Notes: a model not told the origin generated them from the letters alone. 64,000 bases of DNA from Psychrobacter sp. NG25 (GCF_015234355.1 NZ_JADGMV010000001.1:186001-250000), one strand, 5' to 3'; counted from the stretch's first letter, positions 27,286 to 38,000 are shown. Numbers and translations: made by a program.

Positions 27286-28467
27286 ATGTCAAATGATGCA
27301 ATTGTAATTCTAAACGGCGCACGTACACCAATGGGCGGCTTCCAAGGCGCGTTGCAAGACATGAGCGCAACTGATCTTGGCGCTGCCGCTATCAAAGCTG
27401 CGGTTGATCGCTCAGGTGTGAGTGTTGATAGTATTGATGAAGTTATCATGGGCTGTATCTTAACAGCAGGTTTGGGACAAGGTCCTGCACGTCAAGCCAT
27501 GCGTAAAGCTGGTCTGTCTGATGCTACTGGTGCTGTCACTATTAATAAGCTATGCGGCTCAGGCCTAAAAGCAGTGATGCAGGCACATGACGGTATCAAA
27601 GCAGGCAGCTTCAATGTTGCCGTTGCTGGTGGCATGGAGTCTATGACCAATGCCCCTTACCTTATGCCAGGGTCGCGTGGCGGCTATCGTATGGGACACA
27701 AAGAAGTCAAAGATCATATGTTCTTAGATGGTCTAGAAGATGCTGAGACTGGTAAGCTCATGGGCAACTTTGCTCAAGAAATGGCAAATGAAAAAGGCTA
27801 TACACGCGAGCAAATGGATGAATTTGCTATCGAATCGTTGAATCGTGCGCTAACCGCTATCAAAGATGGTCACTTCGCAAACGAGATCGAAGCCGTTACC
27901 TTTAAGACCCGCAAAGGTGAGCAAACCGTTGATACTGATGAGCAACCAGCACTTGCCAATGCTGATCGTATCCCAACCTTACGTCCTGCCTTTGCAAAAG
28001 ACGGTACTATTACTGCCGCAAACGCCAGCTCAATATCTGATGGTGCTGCTGCCGTTGTCGTCATGAAAGAGTCTCAAGCAAAAGCTGAAGGTTTGGATTA
28101 CCAAGCGCGTATCATTGCGACCGCTTCTAACTCTCGTCATCCTAGCGAATTCACAATTGCCCCAATCGGTGCGATTGAAAAAGTATTGGCTAGCGCTGGC
28201 TGGTTAGTGGCAGATGTCGATCTATGGGAAATCAACGAAGCCTTTGCAATGGTGACCATGGCTACTATGGACGAGCTAAAAATTGAACATGCTAAGGTCA
28301 ACGTCGAAGGTGGTGCTTGTGCACTGGGTCATCCAGTAGGCTGCTCTGGCGCTCGTATCTTAGTCACGCTTATTAACTCTCTAAAGCGTACAGGCGGCAA
28401 AAAAGGCGTTGCTACGCTATGTATTGGTGGCGGTGAAGCCGTTGCTGTTGCAATAGAACTTGCCTAG
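27286..28467 (+). CDS. Acetyl-CoA C-acetyltransferase (thiolase)
   Basis: Condenses two acetyl-CoA to acetoacetyl-CoA, or the reverse in fatty-acid and ketone-body use; cytosolic tetramer in relatives. Seen: catalytic Cys90 in NKLCGSGLKAV, MESMTNAPYL, His349 in GGACALGHPVGCSGAR, and Cys379 in TLCIGGGEAVAVA: the complete biosynthetic-type thiolase triad. Length 393 matches AtoB/PhaA. AAAAAGGAATAATAAAA gives a strong ribosome site. It is not in an operon with reductases or transferases, so a PHB role cannot be claimed from context. Its transcript terminator lies 267 bases downstream, beyond MITE copy 2. Confidence 0.94.
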   Translation: MSNDAIVILNGARTPMGGFQGALQDMSATDLGAAAIKAAVDRSGVSVDSIDEVIMGCILTAGLGQGPARQAMRKAGLSDATGAVTINKLCGSGLKAVMQAHDGIKAGSFNVAVAGGMESMTNAPYLMPGSRGGYRMGHKEVKDHMFLDGLEDAETGKLMGNFAQEMANEKGYTREQMDEFAIESLNRALTAIKDGHFANEIEAVTFKTRKGEQTVDTDEQPALANADRIPTLRPAFAKDGTITAANASSISDGAAAVVVMKESQAKAEGLDYQARIIATASNSRHPSEFTIAPIGAIEKVLASAGWLVADVDLWEINEAFAMVTMATMDELKIEHAKVNVEGGACALGHPVGCSGARILVTLINSLKRTGGKKGVATLCIGGGEAVAVAIELA

Positions 28468-28521
28468 TATTTAAAATTACCTGAAATTTGAGCATGTTAA
28501 TGACTTAGCAGGTTCAAACTA

Positions 28522-28691
28522 GGGCGTGTCCTCATTTTAAAAATGGTGATAAAAATGAGATAAATTGCCGTCAAACGAGGAAAATAGTGCAGATAATATT
28601 GAGATATTGACCAACTATTTGACGATGTTTGGCAAAATTTAGCTATTTTTAGCCCATTTAGAGAACACTCGTTTGAATTGAGGACATGCCC
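28522..28691 (+). mobile_element. MITE-like element, copy 2 (170 bp)
   Basis: Imperfect terminal inverted repeats: left GGGCGTGTCCTCATTTT, right (inverted) GGGCATGTCCTCAATTC. Flanked by CTAG on both sides if the outermost G/C is counted in the duplication, or by TA if not. About 153 of 170 positions match the reverse complement of copy 3 by hand count. No coding capacity. Confidence 0.9.
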
Positions 28692-28733
28692 TAGGTTGAT
28701 AAATTTAAATTTTTACTAATTTTCTTAATATTC

Positions 28734-28768
28734 AAAAACCGCAGCGCTTATTACTCTGCGGTTTTTTT
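28734..28768 (+). terminator. Terminator downstream of the thiolase and MITE copy 2
   Basis: AAAACCGCAG, an 11-base loop, CTGCGGTTTTTTT. It is the first terminator after the thiolase stop, placed beyond the inserted element. Confidence 0.85.
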
Positions 28769-29062
28769 GTGTCTATCAATTCTCAACACGCATAGAACAT
28801 TGCTCTCTGTAAAGTCACGTTAACTTATACCCCTAGCTATGTTATGCCACTTACAGCCTATTACACGCAATTACTTCAAGTGCACACTTTGCTACCTTGC
28901 TCATATATCTCATCAAAAATCATGATGTTAGGATTGTTTCAAGTCAACGTAGAAGCATTTCCTAATGACTTAGTACACGTTTTATTATAAAAATAACTTT
29001 TCAAAAATATGATATTTCTAAAATAACTATCAGTAATTAACTCATAAAAAAGGAATACAACA

Positions 29063-29911
29063 ATGAGCCAGCTAATTCGTTTAAAAGACATCCAAGCAAC
29101 TCACCATGATCTTATCGGTGACGACTATTATGACCCAACAGGCAAAACTGCCTATGGTGTCAATGAAGAAAAAATCGGTAAAATCGAAGGCGCCCTAGTA
29201 GAAGATACAACTGGTCGTATCCGTTATTTAATCGTCGATGCAGGCGGTTGGTTCAGCTCAAAAGAAGTGTTAGTACCAGCAGGTTTAGCACGTATCGTTG
29301 GAGATGATGTATTTTTCGATAGCTTAACGCAAGCACAAGTTGAAGCGATGGAAGTGTATGACCATGACTATCAATACAGCTATAAAGATCAGTATCAAAA
29401 AGATCGTCAGGCATTTGTCGCTGATACCGTTCCTGTTGCTGAACGTTTGGAAATCGAAGACCATGCTTATGATGCACCAAATACGTTAGAACTATTAGAA
29501 GAACGTTTAACTGTCAATAAAGACCGCATCGTTGCAGGTTTAGTCAAAGTCGGTAAGCATGTCGTGACTGAAGAACGCAATGTCGATGTTGAGCTAGAAG
29601 AAGAACACGCCAACATCCAACGTACCAATGTGGATCGTCCAACAGACCGCCGTATCGGTGAAGTAAATGGCAATGAGACCGTAGAAGTTGAGCTACAGGC
29701 TGAACGTGCTCGTGTCGGTAAAGAAACTTATGTCACTGAAGAAGTAAATGTTGGTAAAACGACTGAACGTCATACTGAAACCATCGTTGAAACCATTCAG
29801 CGTGAAGAGTTAGATGTTGACCGCGACGGTAATGTAGTCGACCGCGAAGGTAACATTATAGACCGTGATGGCATCACTGCAGAAGATGTACGCCGTGCTC
29901 GCGGTATGTAA
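29063..29911 (+). CDS. PRC-barrel and YsnF/DUF2382 domain protein
   Basis: Two-part protein of 282 residues. An N-terminal PRC-barrel (about 1-95: IRLKDIQATHHDLIGDDYYD, GKIEGALVEDTTGRIRYLIVDAGGWFSSKEVLVPA) and a C-terminal YsnF/AvaK-type DUF2382 domain (about 150-265) with LLEERLTVNKDRIVAGLVKVGKHVVTEERNVDVELEEEHANI. The second half contains two related segments and ends with DRDGNVVDREGNIIDRDG, a short DRxGN repeat. The family is linked to general stress responses in other bacteria but has no defined reaction. Cytosolic, acidic, no signal. A paralogue follows after a terminator. Confidence 0.85.
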   Translation: MSQLIRLKDIQATHHDLIGDDYYDPTGKTAYGVNEEKIGKIEGALVEDTTGRIRYLIVDAGGWFSSKEVLVPAGLARIVGDDVFFDSLTQAQVEAMEVYDHDYQYSYKDQYQKDRQAFVADTVPVAERLEIEDHAYDAPNTLELLEERLTVNKDRIVAGLVKVGKHVVTEERNVDVELEEEHANIQRTNVDRPTDRRIGEVNGNETVEVELQAERARVGKETYVTEEVNVGKTTERHTETIVETIQREELDVDRDGNVVDREGNIIDRDGITAEDVRRARGM

Positions 29912-30011
29912 TATGCAAAGCCATTGTATCTTTGCTCGGCTCTGACCAAAAGTGTCTCCAAAGCAAAATACGATAGTAATAAGCAACTAAAGATATTTAC
30001 TTAATAAATCA

Positions 30012-30040
30012 AGATCAGAGCATGTCTCTGGTCTTTTTTT
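30012..30040 (+). terminator. Terminator after the first ysnF-like gene
   Basis: AGATCAGAG-CATGT-CTCTGGTCT (one G-T pair) followed by TTTTTT. Confidence 0.8.
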
Positions 30041-30148
30041 GCTAATGAGTTTGATAAAGTTAGTGGTAACGTTAAATCAACCAAAATTCTTAATATTGAC
30101 TCTTCATTAGCTGTATAACTATAAATACTGCCCAATTATAAGGAAATT

Positions 30149-30733
30149 ATGATGACTACCAATAATAATGATGGATTTCAAAAAAATAGTGCTTATCCAG
30201 AGCAAGCCACATTATCTAATGAAGACCGCAACCAAAAAGATCTCATCAATGGAGAAAAAACTGGCTACTTAGAGCTGTTAGAAGAACGCCCTGTCATTAA
30301 TAAAGAACGTCTAGATGTGGGCAAAGTAACCGTCACCAAGCATGCACGCACTAAAACCATTGATGTGCCTATTGAGCTCGTAGAAGAGTATATTACTATT
30401 CGTACTGAATACCATGATGCAGACAGTCAGGATCTATTATCTGGTGATTATGATAAGCAGGACATACTGCGTCATGTTGAGCCATCACTTGATAGCAAAG
30501 CCGTCGTCACTGTCAACGGTAAGCAAATTGAAATTGGTGATGAACCTATCGAAATAGTCTTATCTCGCCAAGTGGCCACTATTACCAAAGATACTTATGT
30601 TATCCAAGAAGTCGATATCAGCAAGACCATACATAAGCATGTCGATACTATTCAAGTAGCGCTTAAGCATGAAGAATTAGATGTGGCAGAAGAAGGGTTT
30701 TTAGAGCATGAGTCTGGTACGACTTATAAATAA
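30149..30733 (+). CDS. YsnF/DUF2382 domain protein (second copy, no PRC barrel)
   Basis: 194-residue protein with the DUF2382 domain only: YLELLEERPVINKERLDVGKVTVTKHARTKTIDVPIELVEEYI at about 41-85 and VEIVLSRQVATITKDTYVIQEVDISKTIHKH at about 130-165, the same two-segment layout as the neighbour at 29063. It lacks the PRC-barrel and begins with a polar Asn-rich leader. Likely arose by partial duplication of the first gene and divergence; it has its own ribosome site (AAGGAAATT) and terminator. Role unknown, possibly stress-related by family. Confidence 0.8.
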   Translation: MMTTNNNDGFQKNSAYPEQATLSNEDRNQKDLINGEKTGYLELLEERPVINKERLDVGKVTVTKHARTKTIDVPIELVEEYITIRTEYHDADSQDLLSGDYDKQDILRHVEPSLDSKAVVTVNGKQIEIGDEPIEIVLSRQVATITKDTYVIQEVDISKTIHKHVDTIQVALKHEELDVAEEGFLEHESGTTYK

Positions 30734-30771
30734 ATAAATACGTTCTGCGTGACTATCCAAAAATTAGAGAT

Positions 30772-30801
30772 AAAAAAAGCAACGATAACGTTGCTTTTTT
30801 T
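30772..30801. terminator. Terminator after the second ysnF-like gene
   Basis: AAAAAGCAACG-ATAA-CGTTGCTTTTT, a perfect hairpin with A and T runs; may work both ways. Confidence 0.88.
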
Positions 30802-30955
30802 GACTGCTATCGTCGATGCTCTTGATACAGCATGATGCATTTCTGGGATACATTTATTAAAAATTTTAGCGAACTTTATACACAGCAATTAGGGAAAACT
30901 TATACTAACAGCGCATCATAACAGTTATGATTGTCTTATTTTGCACTGATGATGT

Positions 30956-31225
30956 CTAGTTAACGTCGCTATCGCTATCTTCATCTACTAAAATTACGGT
31001 GCCCTCTTCGACTTCATCTACAGACGTATCTGATGTATCGATAATTATATTATTAGGTTCAGCAGGCTCGGCAGACATTGGTACTGTTTCTTCAGTATCA
31101 GCACCGTGCTCCATGTCGATATCTGTCTCTGACTGTTGCTGACAGGCACTGATGGACAGAGCGCCCGCAAGTAGCGCAGTCATCACTACTGAGCCACGCA
31201 ACCGTTTTAATAACTCTACACTCAT
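30956..31225 (-). CDS. Small acidic lipoprotein of unknown function
   Basis: From the ATG at 31225, chosen for its GGGAGTG ribosome site seven bases upstream, the protein is 89 residues. It has a basic start (LLKRLRG), a hydrophobic stretch (VVMTALLAGALSI), and a lipobox LSISAC with the Cys at about residue 28, then a strongly acidic tail (DEVEEGTVILVDEDSDSDVN). An ATG ten codons upstream (31255) is less likely. No family recognised. It lies between MITE copy 3 and the ysnF-like genes on the opposite strand. Confidence 0.6.
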   Translation of the reverse strand: MSVELLKRLRGSVVMTALLAGALSISACQQQSETDIDMEHGADTEETVPMSAEPAEPNNIIIDTSDTSVDEVEEGTVILVDEDSDSDVN

Positions 31226-31368
31226 AACACACTCCCAAATAAACATGTTAAACACTATAGCCTTTCGATAAATCCACGCCTATGCCGAATTTGTAAGCAA
31301 CCAATACAGCATAACTGAGAATTTTAACCGAGTCAGCCTTACTATCGAAAAATTATAGAATGATACTA

Positions 31369-31538
31369 GGGCATGTCCTCAATTCAAACGATAGTCATCT
31401 AACTGGGCTAAAAATGGCTAAATCTTGCCAAACAGCGTCAAATAGTTTGTCAATATCTCGATATTATCTACACTATTTTTCTCGTTTGACGGCGATTTAT
31501 CACATTTTTATCTCCATTTCTGAAATGAGGACACGCCC
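31369..31538 (-). mobile_element. MITE-like element, copy 3 (170 bp, inverted relative to copy 2)
   Basis: Reads on the minus strand as copy 2 does on the plus strand, with the same 170-bp length, ends GGGC(A/G)TGTCCTCA, and CTAG (or TA) on both sides. The short plus-strand frame that crosses it is a by-product of the repeat and not a gene. It sits between the lipoprotein gene and the secA terminator. Confidence 0.9.
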
Positions 31539-31553
31539 TAGCAAATATGAAAA

Positions 31554-31585
31554 AACCCCTATCCGCTTTAGATAAGGGCCTTTCA
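31554..31585 (-). terminator. Terminator after secA
   Basis: On the minus strand GGCCCTTATC, a seven-base loop, GATAGGGG, then TTTTTT; one mismatch in the stem. It is 75 bases downstream of the secA stop. Confidence 0.7.
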
Positions 31586-31658
31586 TAATACGCGACTAAT
31601 ACATCACTACTAATGCTCAAATACCCAGTTTCAATATATATTTATGGATAATTGAAGA

Positions 31659-34466
31659 CTAGATTTTACCATGACATTGTTTGTACTTGAGGCCTGAACC
31701 ACAAGGACAAAGTGCGTTACGACTGATGTTTGAGCCAGCATATGGATTTGGTTCACCATCAACATTGCCCGCTATAGCGCCACTTACACCAGCTGCTGCA
31801 ACGCCGCCACCTAAAGCAGTACTTTGTGCTTGCGCCTGACCGGTGGCTCTATTTTCGTTACTATTTCCATTACTATCTAAGTTATCAACACCATCATGCT
31901 CGAACTGCATTTGCATATGAGCGGCATTTTCACGTTGCTGAATCTCTAGCGCTTCTAACTCTTCTTTGGTTGGAATATGTACACGTGATAAATCTTGTAC
32001 GGTCTCAGACTTAATAGCACCAAGCATCATTTGGAATAACTCAAACGACTCACGCTTATATTCTTGCTCAGGGTTTTTCTGTGCATAACCACGTAGATGA
32101 ATACCTTTACGTAGCTGATCCATCTGTGTCAAATGCTCTTTCCAATGCTTATCTAAACTCTGGAGCATAAAGTGGCGCTCAAGCTGAGCTGCGTCTTGTT
32201 CACCCATCTGATCACGGCGACCATGATAACGCTCTAATGCTGTTTGGACGATTTTTTCACGCAACCCTTCTTCATCTAAGCGGCGATCTTCATCAAGCCA
32301 ATCATTAATCGGCATCGAGATTTTGAACTCGTCTTCTAGCTCATCCTCTAACCCATCGACATTCCATTGGTCATCGATAGATCCCGGTGGTATAAACTGA
32401 TTAATCATCGCGTTGTAGACTTCACGATGCATCACTTCAAGAGCGTCGAGCAAATCCATCTCTGCCAATAAATCATCACGCTGACCATAGATGACTTTAC
32501 GCTGCTCATTGGCAACATCATCATATTTCAGCAAGTTTTTACGGGCATCAAAATCGCGGCTTTCTACTTTACCTTGCGCGTTCTCAATCGATTTGGAGAC
32601 CATTTTATGTTCGATGGCTTCGTCTTCTTTGAGACCCATCGCACGCATCATATTCACAACGCGATCGCCTGCGAAGATACGCATGAGATCATCTTCTAAC
32701 GATAAGAAAAAGCGCGACATACCAGGGTCACCCTGACGACCAGCACGACCACGTAGCTGATTATCAATACGGCGTGACTCATGACGCTCAGAACCAATAA
32801 TATGCAAGCCACCCGCTGCTACCACTTGGTCATGCTTGATTTGCCACTGAGCTTTTAGGCGCTGCATTTCTTCAGGACTGACAGAATCAATATCTTCAAT
32901 AAACGACTGCCAGTTACCACCAAGGATAATATCGGTACCACGACCTGCCATATTGGTCGCGATGGTGACAGATTTTGGGCTACCTGCCTGTGCGATAATT
33001 TCAGCTTCACGCTCATGCTGCTTGGCATTCAAAACGTTATGCTTGACGTTTTCTTGATCCAATAAATAAGACAACTCTTCACTGGCTTCAATCGTCGCCG
33101 TACCAACCAATACTGGTGCACCTTTGGCTTGAATCTCTTTTATTTCGCGGATGATGCCTTTGTATTTCCCTAACTTGGTTAAGAAAATCTGGTCATCCAT
33201 ATCAATACGAGCAATCGGCTCATGCGTTGGAATAACGATGACATCTAGATCATATGTAGACTTAAATTCTGCCGCTTCGGTATCAGCCGTACCAGTCATG
33301 CCTGACAGCTTTTCATAAAGACGGAAGTAGTTCTGGAATGTGGTGGTCGCAAGCGTTTGGTTTTCTGCTTGAATTTCGGCGTTTTCTTTGGCTTCTACTG
33401 CTTGATGCAGACCTTCTGACCAGCGACGACCAGGCATCGTACGACCAGTATTTTCATCAACGATGACCACTTCGCCTTCATCAACGATGTAATGAACGTT
33501 TTTGACAAACACATGATGCGCACGAATAGCTGCCTGTACGTGAGCCAATAATGGCAAACGGCTTGGGCTATATAAGCTTTCATTTTCGCCAAGTTCACCG
33601 ACTTCGATTAAGAAGCGCTCGATTTTTTCATAGCCTTTTTCACTAATCTCAATCTGACGGTTCTTTTCATCAATCCAGAAATCTTCTTCTTCGTTATTCT
33701 TATTGGCTTCTTCATCTTTTGAACGAATAAGGACCGGAATAATCGTATTAATCAGCGCATACATACGTGACGAATCTTCGGCTTGGCCTGAAATAATCAA
33801 AGGCGTACGTGCTTCATCAATTAAGATAGAGTCAATTTCATCGATAATACAGAAGTTTAGGGCGCGCTGTTTTTTCTCTTCTAACTTAAAGACCATGTTA
33901 TCGCGTAGATAATCAAAACCATACTCGTTATTGGTACCATAAGTAATATCGGCTTGGTAAGCGGCAATTTTTTCTTGTGGCGGCTGCTGCGAATAAATGA
34001 CGCCAACCGTCATCCCCAAAAATCCGAACAACGGACGGTTTAATTCAGCATCACGCGCAGCCAAGTAATCATTGACCGTGACCAGATGTACGCCTTTACC
34101 ACTGATCGCATTTAGGTACATAGCCAAGGTACCCATCAAGGTTTTACCTTCACCGGTCTTCATCTCAGCGATTTTACCTTCGTGCAAGGTGATACCACCG
34201 ATCAGCTGCACATCGTAGTGACGCATACCATTAACACGTAATGATGCTTCGCGGCAGACGGCAAAAGCTTCTGGCAATAGTGCATCTAAGCTCTCACCGT
34301 TTTGATGACGTGCTTTAAACTCTGCGGTTTTTTGCTGTAACTGCTCATCAGACAGGGCTTGTATTTCGGCCTCTCGTGCGTTGATTTTGCTGACCACTTT
34401 ACGCATGCGTTTCAATTCACGCTCGTTTTTAGTGCCAACAACACTGCCTATAATCTTTGATAACAT
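31659..34466 (-). CDS. secA: Preprotein translocase ATPase SecA
   Basis: ATP-driven motor pushing unfolded preproteins through SecYEG. Seen: N-terminal [21 protein letters not shown]1 with Walker [13 protein letters not shown]-type [20 protein letters not shown], the preprotein cross-linking region (about 230-370), NBD2 with [10 protein letters not shown] and [12 protein letters not shown], and the C-terminal zinc finger [14 protein letters not shown] that binds SecB and phospholipid. A Gly/Ala/Asn-rich linker precedes the zinc finger. Length 935 is slightly longer than E. coli (901). Monocistronic by its flanks; divergent from mutS. Confidence 0.97.
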   Translation of the reverse strand: MLSKIIGSVVGTKNERELKRMRKVVSKINAREAEIQALSDEQLQQKTAEFKARHQNGESLDALLPEAFAVCREASLRVNGMRHYDVQLIGGITLHEGKIAEMKTGEGKTLMGTLAMYLNAISGKGVHLVTVNDYLAARDAELNRPLFGFLGMTVGVIYSQQPPQEKIAAYQADITYGTNNEYGFDYLRDNMVFKLEEKKQRALNFCIIDEIDSILIDEARTPLIISGQAEDSSRMYALINTIIPVLIRSKDEEANKNNEEEDFWIDEKNRQIEISEKGYEKIERFLIEVGELGENESLYSPSRLPLLAHVQAAIRAHHVFVKNVHYIVDEGEVVIVDENTGRTMPGRRWSEGLHQAVEAKENAEIQAENQTLATTTFQNYFRLYEKLSGMTGTADTEAAEFKSTYDLDVIVIPTHEPIARIDMDDQIFLTKLGKYKGIIREIKEIQAKGAPVLVGTATIEASEELSYLLDQENVKHNVLNAKQHEREAEIIAQAGSPKSVTIATNMAGRGTDIILGGNWQSFIEDIDSVSPEEMQRLKAQWQIKHDQVVAAGGLHIIGSERHESRRIDNQLRGRAGRQGDPGMSRFFLSLEDDLMRIFAGDRVVNMMRAMGLKEDEAIEHKMVSKSIENAQGKVESRDFDARKNLLKYDDVANEQRKVIYGQRDDLLAEMDLLDALEVMHREVYNAMINQFIPPGSIDDQWNVDGLEDELEDEFKISMPINDWLDEDRRLDEEGLREKIVQTALERYHGRRDQMGEQDAAQLERHFMLQSLDKHWKEHLTQMDQLRKGIHLRGYAQKNPEQEYKRESFELFQMMLGAIKSETVQDLSRVHIPTKEELEALEIQQRENAAHMQMQFEHDGVDNLDSNGNSNENRATGQAQAQSTALGGGVAAAGVSGAIAGNVDGEPNPYAGSNISRNALCPCGSGLKYKQCHGKI

Positions 34467-35054
34467 AATTTTTTGACCTATGGAAATATTCGATAATTAG
34501 TGCGCATTAGCCAACGCTTAGCTCGCTGCCTTGCCATTATCCGGCTAACTATAGTCAAAGTAGTCTAAAACAGCTACAAGGCAGCCGACTACAGATAGTA
34601 CAAGTCGTACATCTAAGGAGGGTAACGCTGTAGCTATTTAGTAGTTCTTTGACTATACCACTCAATGAAGTATCGCCTAATGAAGTATTGCCCAATTAAG
34701 TGTGACGCCATTATATATGGTTATGGTGCTGATGGATACAAGGGCAACGAGTAGATATTTGCCAACATAAAAGCTCAGTAGGACGTGTTAAAATGATGCT
34801 TGCGCACTCAAATCTATTGAATTTATTAGGGTGTAATTCACCCGCTATGACCCATTGTAAACGAAGGTTTTTAGTACGATTCAACCAAAATCATAAGAAC
34901 TCATTATCTAATACTTTTCTCATTTATTCTTTGATCTGATACCTAGATTTAATATTTAACCCTGCTTATCCAATGCCCATTTACTGAAAATCATCAATAA
35001 AAATTCATTTAATGTTTAAGCACCATTTGTATTTAAAACTATAAGAGACTCTGC
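34467..35054. other. Divergent intergenic region secA-mutS
   Basis: 588 bases. Holds the 108-bp palindromic element (34550-34657) and a small hairpin GGGTG-TAATT-CACCC at 34829-34843; a direct repeat of CTAATGAAGTAT occurs at 34676-34695. It should carry both promoters. No secM-like reading frame upstream of secA was seen. Confidence 0.4.
34550..34657. repeat. 108-bp palindromic extragenic element
   Basis: Outer arms TATAGTCAAAG (34550-34560) and CTTTGACTATA (34647-34657) are perfectly complementary; inner arms AGCTACA and TGTAGCT also pair, and the sequence between them is partly complementary. The centre has GTACAAGTCGTAC. Could be a non-autonomous transposable element or a long hairpin in the secA leader. 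Only one copy in this window. Confidence 0.75.
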
Positions 35055-38000
35055 ATGACCGTTAAACCATCCGCTCAAAACTCTAATACCTCAAAACCTA
35101 ACCCATCAATAGATGCCGCGTCAAAAAGAGTTAGCGCTCAAGATAGCTCTGAGCCATTAACTGCTGACCATCTAATGATAGGCGATAGCGTTTATAACTT
35201 GGCCGATCATACGCCGATGATGGTGCAATATCTAACCATGAAAGCTAACTATCCACAAGCGCTGCTGCTATACCGGATGGGTGATTTTTATGAGCTGTTT
35301 TTTGACGATGCCAAGCGCGCAGCACAAATATTAGATATCACGCTCACTCGTCGCGGTACGGATAAAGCAGGCAACACGATTGCCATGGCAGGTGTGCCGT
35401 TCCATGCTGCCGATAGCTATATGGCACGATTAATCGCTGCTGGGCAGACGGTTGTTGTCTGTGAGCAAATTGACGAATCAACCACGGGCAATGTTAGCAA
35501 TAATGCCCCTGCGATGGGCGATAAGCAAAAGAAAGACAAAAGCAAATCTGCTGCTGGCGGTATCATGCGCCGTGAAGTGGTTAAGACTTTGACAGCAGGG
35601 ACGATTACAGATGATGCATTAATCGCGCCAAACCATACGCCTACGGTCGTCGCCATTGATATTTCCATCCCTAGGGCGAATAGCAAACAGCCTCTACAAG
35701 CTGCTATTAGCCAAATGGACTTGGCCGCTGGGACTTTAACCACACAAACTCTCAGTGCAGATAACGATGATACTGCAGGTTTGCAAACTCAAATGCTGAC
35801 GGTACTCGCACGCTTTGCTCCTAGTGAATGCATCATTAGTGAAGCACTCAGCGATAGTATTGGTGGCACTGATGCAGCGTGGATGCTGTGGTTACGTCAA
35901 AATCTTGACTGCCCCATTATAGAAGTCGCTGCCAATGACTTTCATCCTGAGCATGCCAGCTCGACCTTATGCCAGCAATTTGAGGTACAACGTCTCGATG
36001 GATTGGGTATTAGTGATGCACCACTGGCTCAATCTAGCTGTGCAGCGCTTATTCACTATGCGTGGCAAACGCAGCAACGCCACGTGCCACAAGTCAATCA
36101 ACTCATCGTCGAATACAATGATGATTACTTAATTATCGATGCCAATAGCCAACAGAATCTTGAGCTGTTTACGCCTGTTAGCAGCAATGGAACTTCATTG
36201 ATATCCGTATTAAATCACTGCCAGACTCCAATGGGTAGACGATTGCTAGCACAACAAATGAAGCGCCCACTCCGTCAACATGCGCGTATCAACTTACGCT
36301 TGGATGCAATAACCAATCTCTTAAATACAGAACATTCGCCAAATAACTCAGAGCAAACATTAGCAAATAACGAAACAGCGCATACACTAGTCACGAGCAT
36401 ACGCGAGACGCTACATGCCATCGGTGATGTTGAGCGAATCAGTAGTCGTATCGGTCTGATGAGCGCTAAGCCCCGCGACTTGCGTAAACTTGCCGAGGGT
36501 ATCGCCAGTAGTGATCAACTGACTACCTTACTCAATGAATCAGGCATTAGCCATGAGCACGCTGGTCTATTGCCTATGCTTATGCAGCAATTGCCAGCTC
36601 AGTTACCTGCCATACAATTCGTAGCCGAGCTGATTGAGCGAGCCATTGTTATAGAACCACCTGCTCATATTCGTGATGGTGGCATGCTTGCTACTGGCTA
36701 TGATGAAGAGTTTGATCGCCTGACCCATTTACATGACAATATCCAAGTTACTTTGGATGAAATGGTAGAGCGCGCCCGTCAGGATAGTCAACTACCGAGT
36801 CTAAAAGTTGGCTTTAATAAAGTCAGTGGCTTTTATTTTGAATTGCCCAAAATGCAGGCGAAGAATGCACCGGCACATTTTATCCGTCGGCAAACGCTCA
36901 AAAGCAGCGAGCGTTTTATCACGGATGAATTAAAAGAAGTCGAGACAGAATATCTAAGCGCACAAACATTGGCATTAACTCGGGAAAAACAGTTGTATCA
37001 AGAACTATTAACCGTCTTGAGCAGTCATTTAGCTGACCTACAACAGCTTAGCGCCGCCATCGCGCAGATAGATGTGCTATGTAATTGGACACAGCTCGCG
37101 TTAAATTATAACTGGCAGCGTCCAGTGATGAGTAACGATTCAGAACACACTATAAATACTAGCAATCAGACCAGTATCAATATCAGACAAGGACGCCATG
37201 TCGTCGTTGAAGCAGCATTACAGCCAACGAATACCGTTACTCAAAGTAAGGCGAAACACACTACCCAGTTCGTTGCCAATGATTGTATTCTTGGTCAAAC
37301 AGTAGGCAGCAATGAAAACGCTGAGCGGCTATTAATGATTACTGGCCCTAATATGGGTGGCAAATCTACTTATATGCGCCAAACCGCACTGATAGTCCTA
37401 CTCGCTCATTGCGGTAGCTTTGTACCAGCAGCGAGTGCTCATATCGGTGATATCGATCGTATCTTTACACGTATCGGTTCAGCCGATGATTTGGCAGGTG
37501 GCAAGTCGACCTTCATGGTGGAGATGATTGAGACGGCTAACATCCTCAATCAAGCAACGGATAAGTCGTTGGTATTAATGGATGAAGTGGGACGCGGTAC
37601 GGCCACCACAGATGGACTCGCCATCGCCCATGCTTGTGTCAATCGATTGGTAGAAATTGGCTGCCTGACACTCTTTGCCACTCATTACTTTGAGCTAACA
37701 CAGTTGGCGCAAAATAATGAGAAAGATCAAGCTAGCATACGCAATGTGCACGTTGCGGCCAGTGAGATCGATGGACAGTTGCTACTACTGCATCAAATCC
37801 GCGAAGGCGCTGCAAGCTCTAGCTTTGGACTACATGTAGCAAAAATGGCTGGCATCCCCACTCAAGTGCTGAATGACGCTAAAAGCTACTTATTAGATAA
37901 CTTAACGGCAGATAATGTAAAGTTAGATAATCTAAAAGCAGAAAAAGAACGACCTATTGATGATAAAAATGACTTAGCTAAGTCAGTAAAGGATAAACGT

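Larger units (their letters stand above)
28468..29062. other. Intergenic region with MITE copy 2 and thiolase terminator
   Basis: Contains MITE copy 2 (28522-28691) and a terminator (28734-28768), then 290 bases of AT-rich sequence with the promoter of the first ysnF-like gene and its strong ribosome site AAAAAGGAATACAACA. No further gene. Confidence 0.5.

Noticed and set aside
28522..31538. Full insertion sequence with a transposase
   Set aside because: No transposase-like frame in or between the 170-bp elements; they are non-autonomous.
31360..31575. 71-codon frame on the plus strand across MITE copy 3
   Set aside because: It lies within the repeat, reads through the secA terminator, has no ribosome site, and the corresponding frame in copy 2 is broken by stops.
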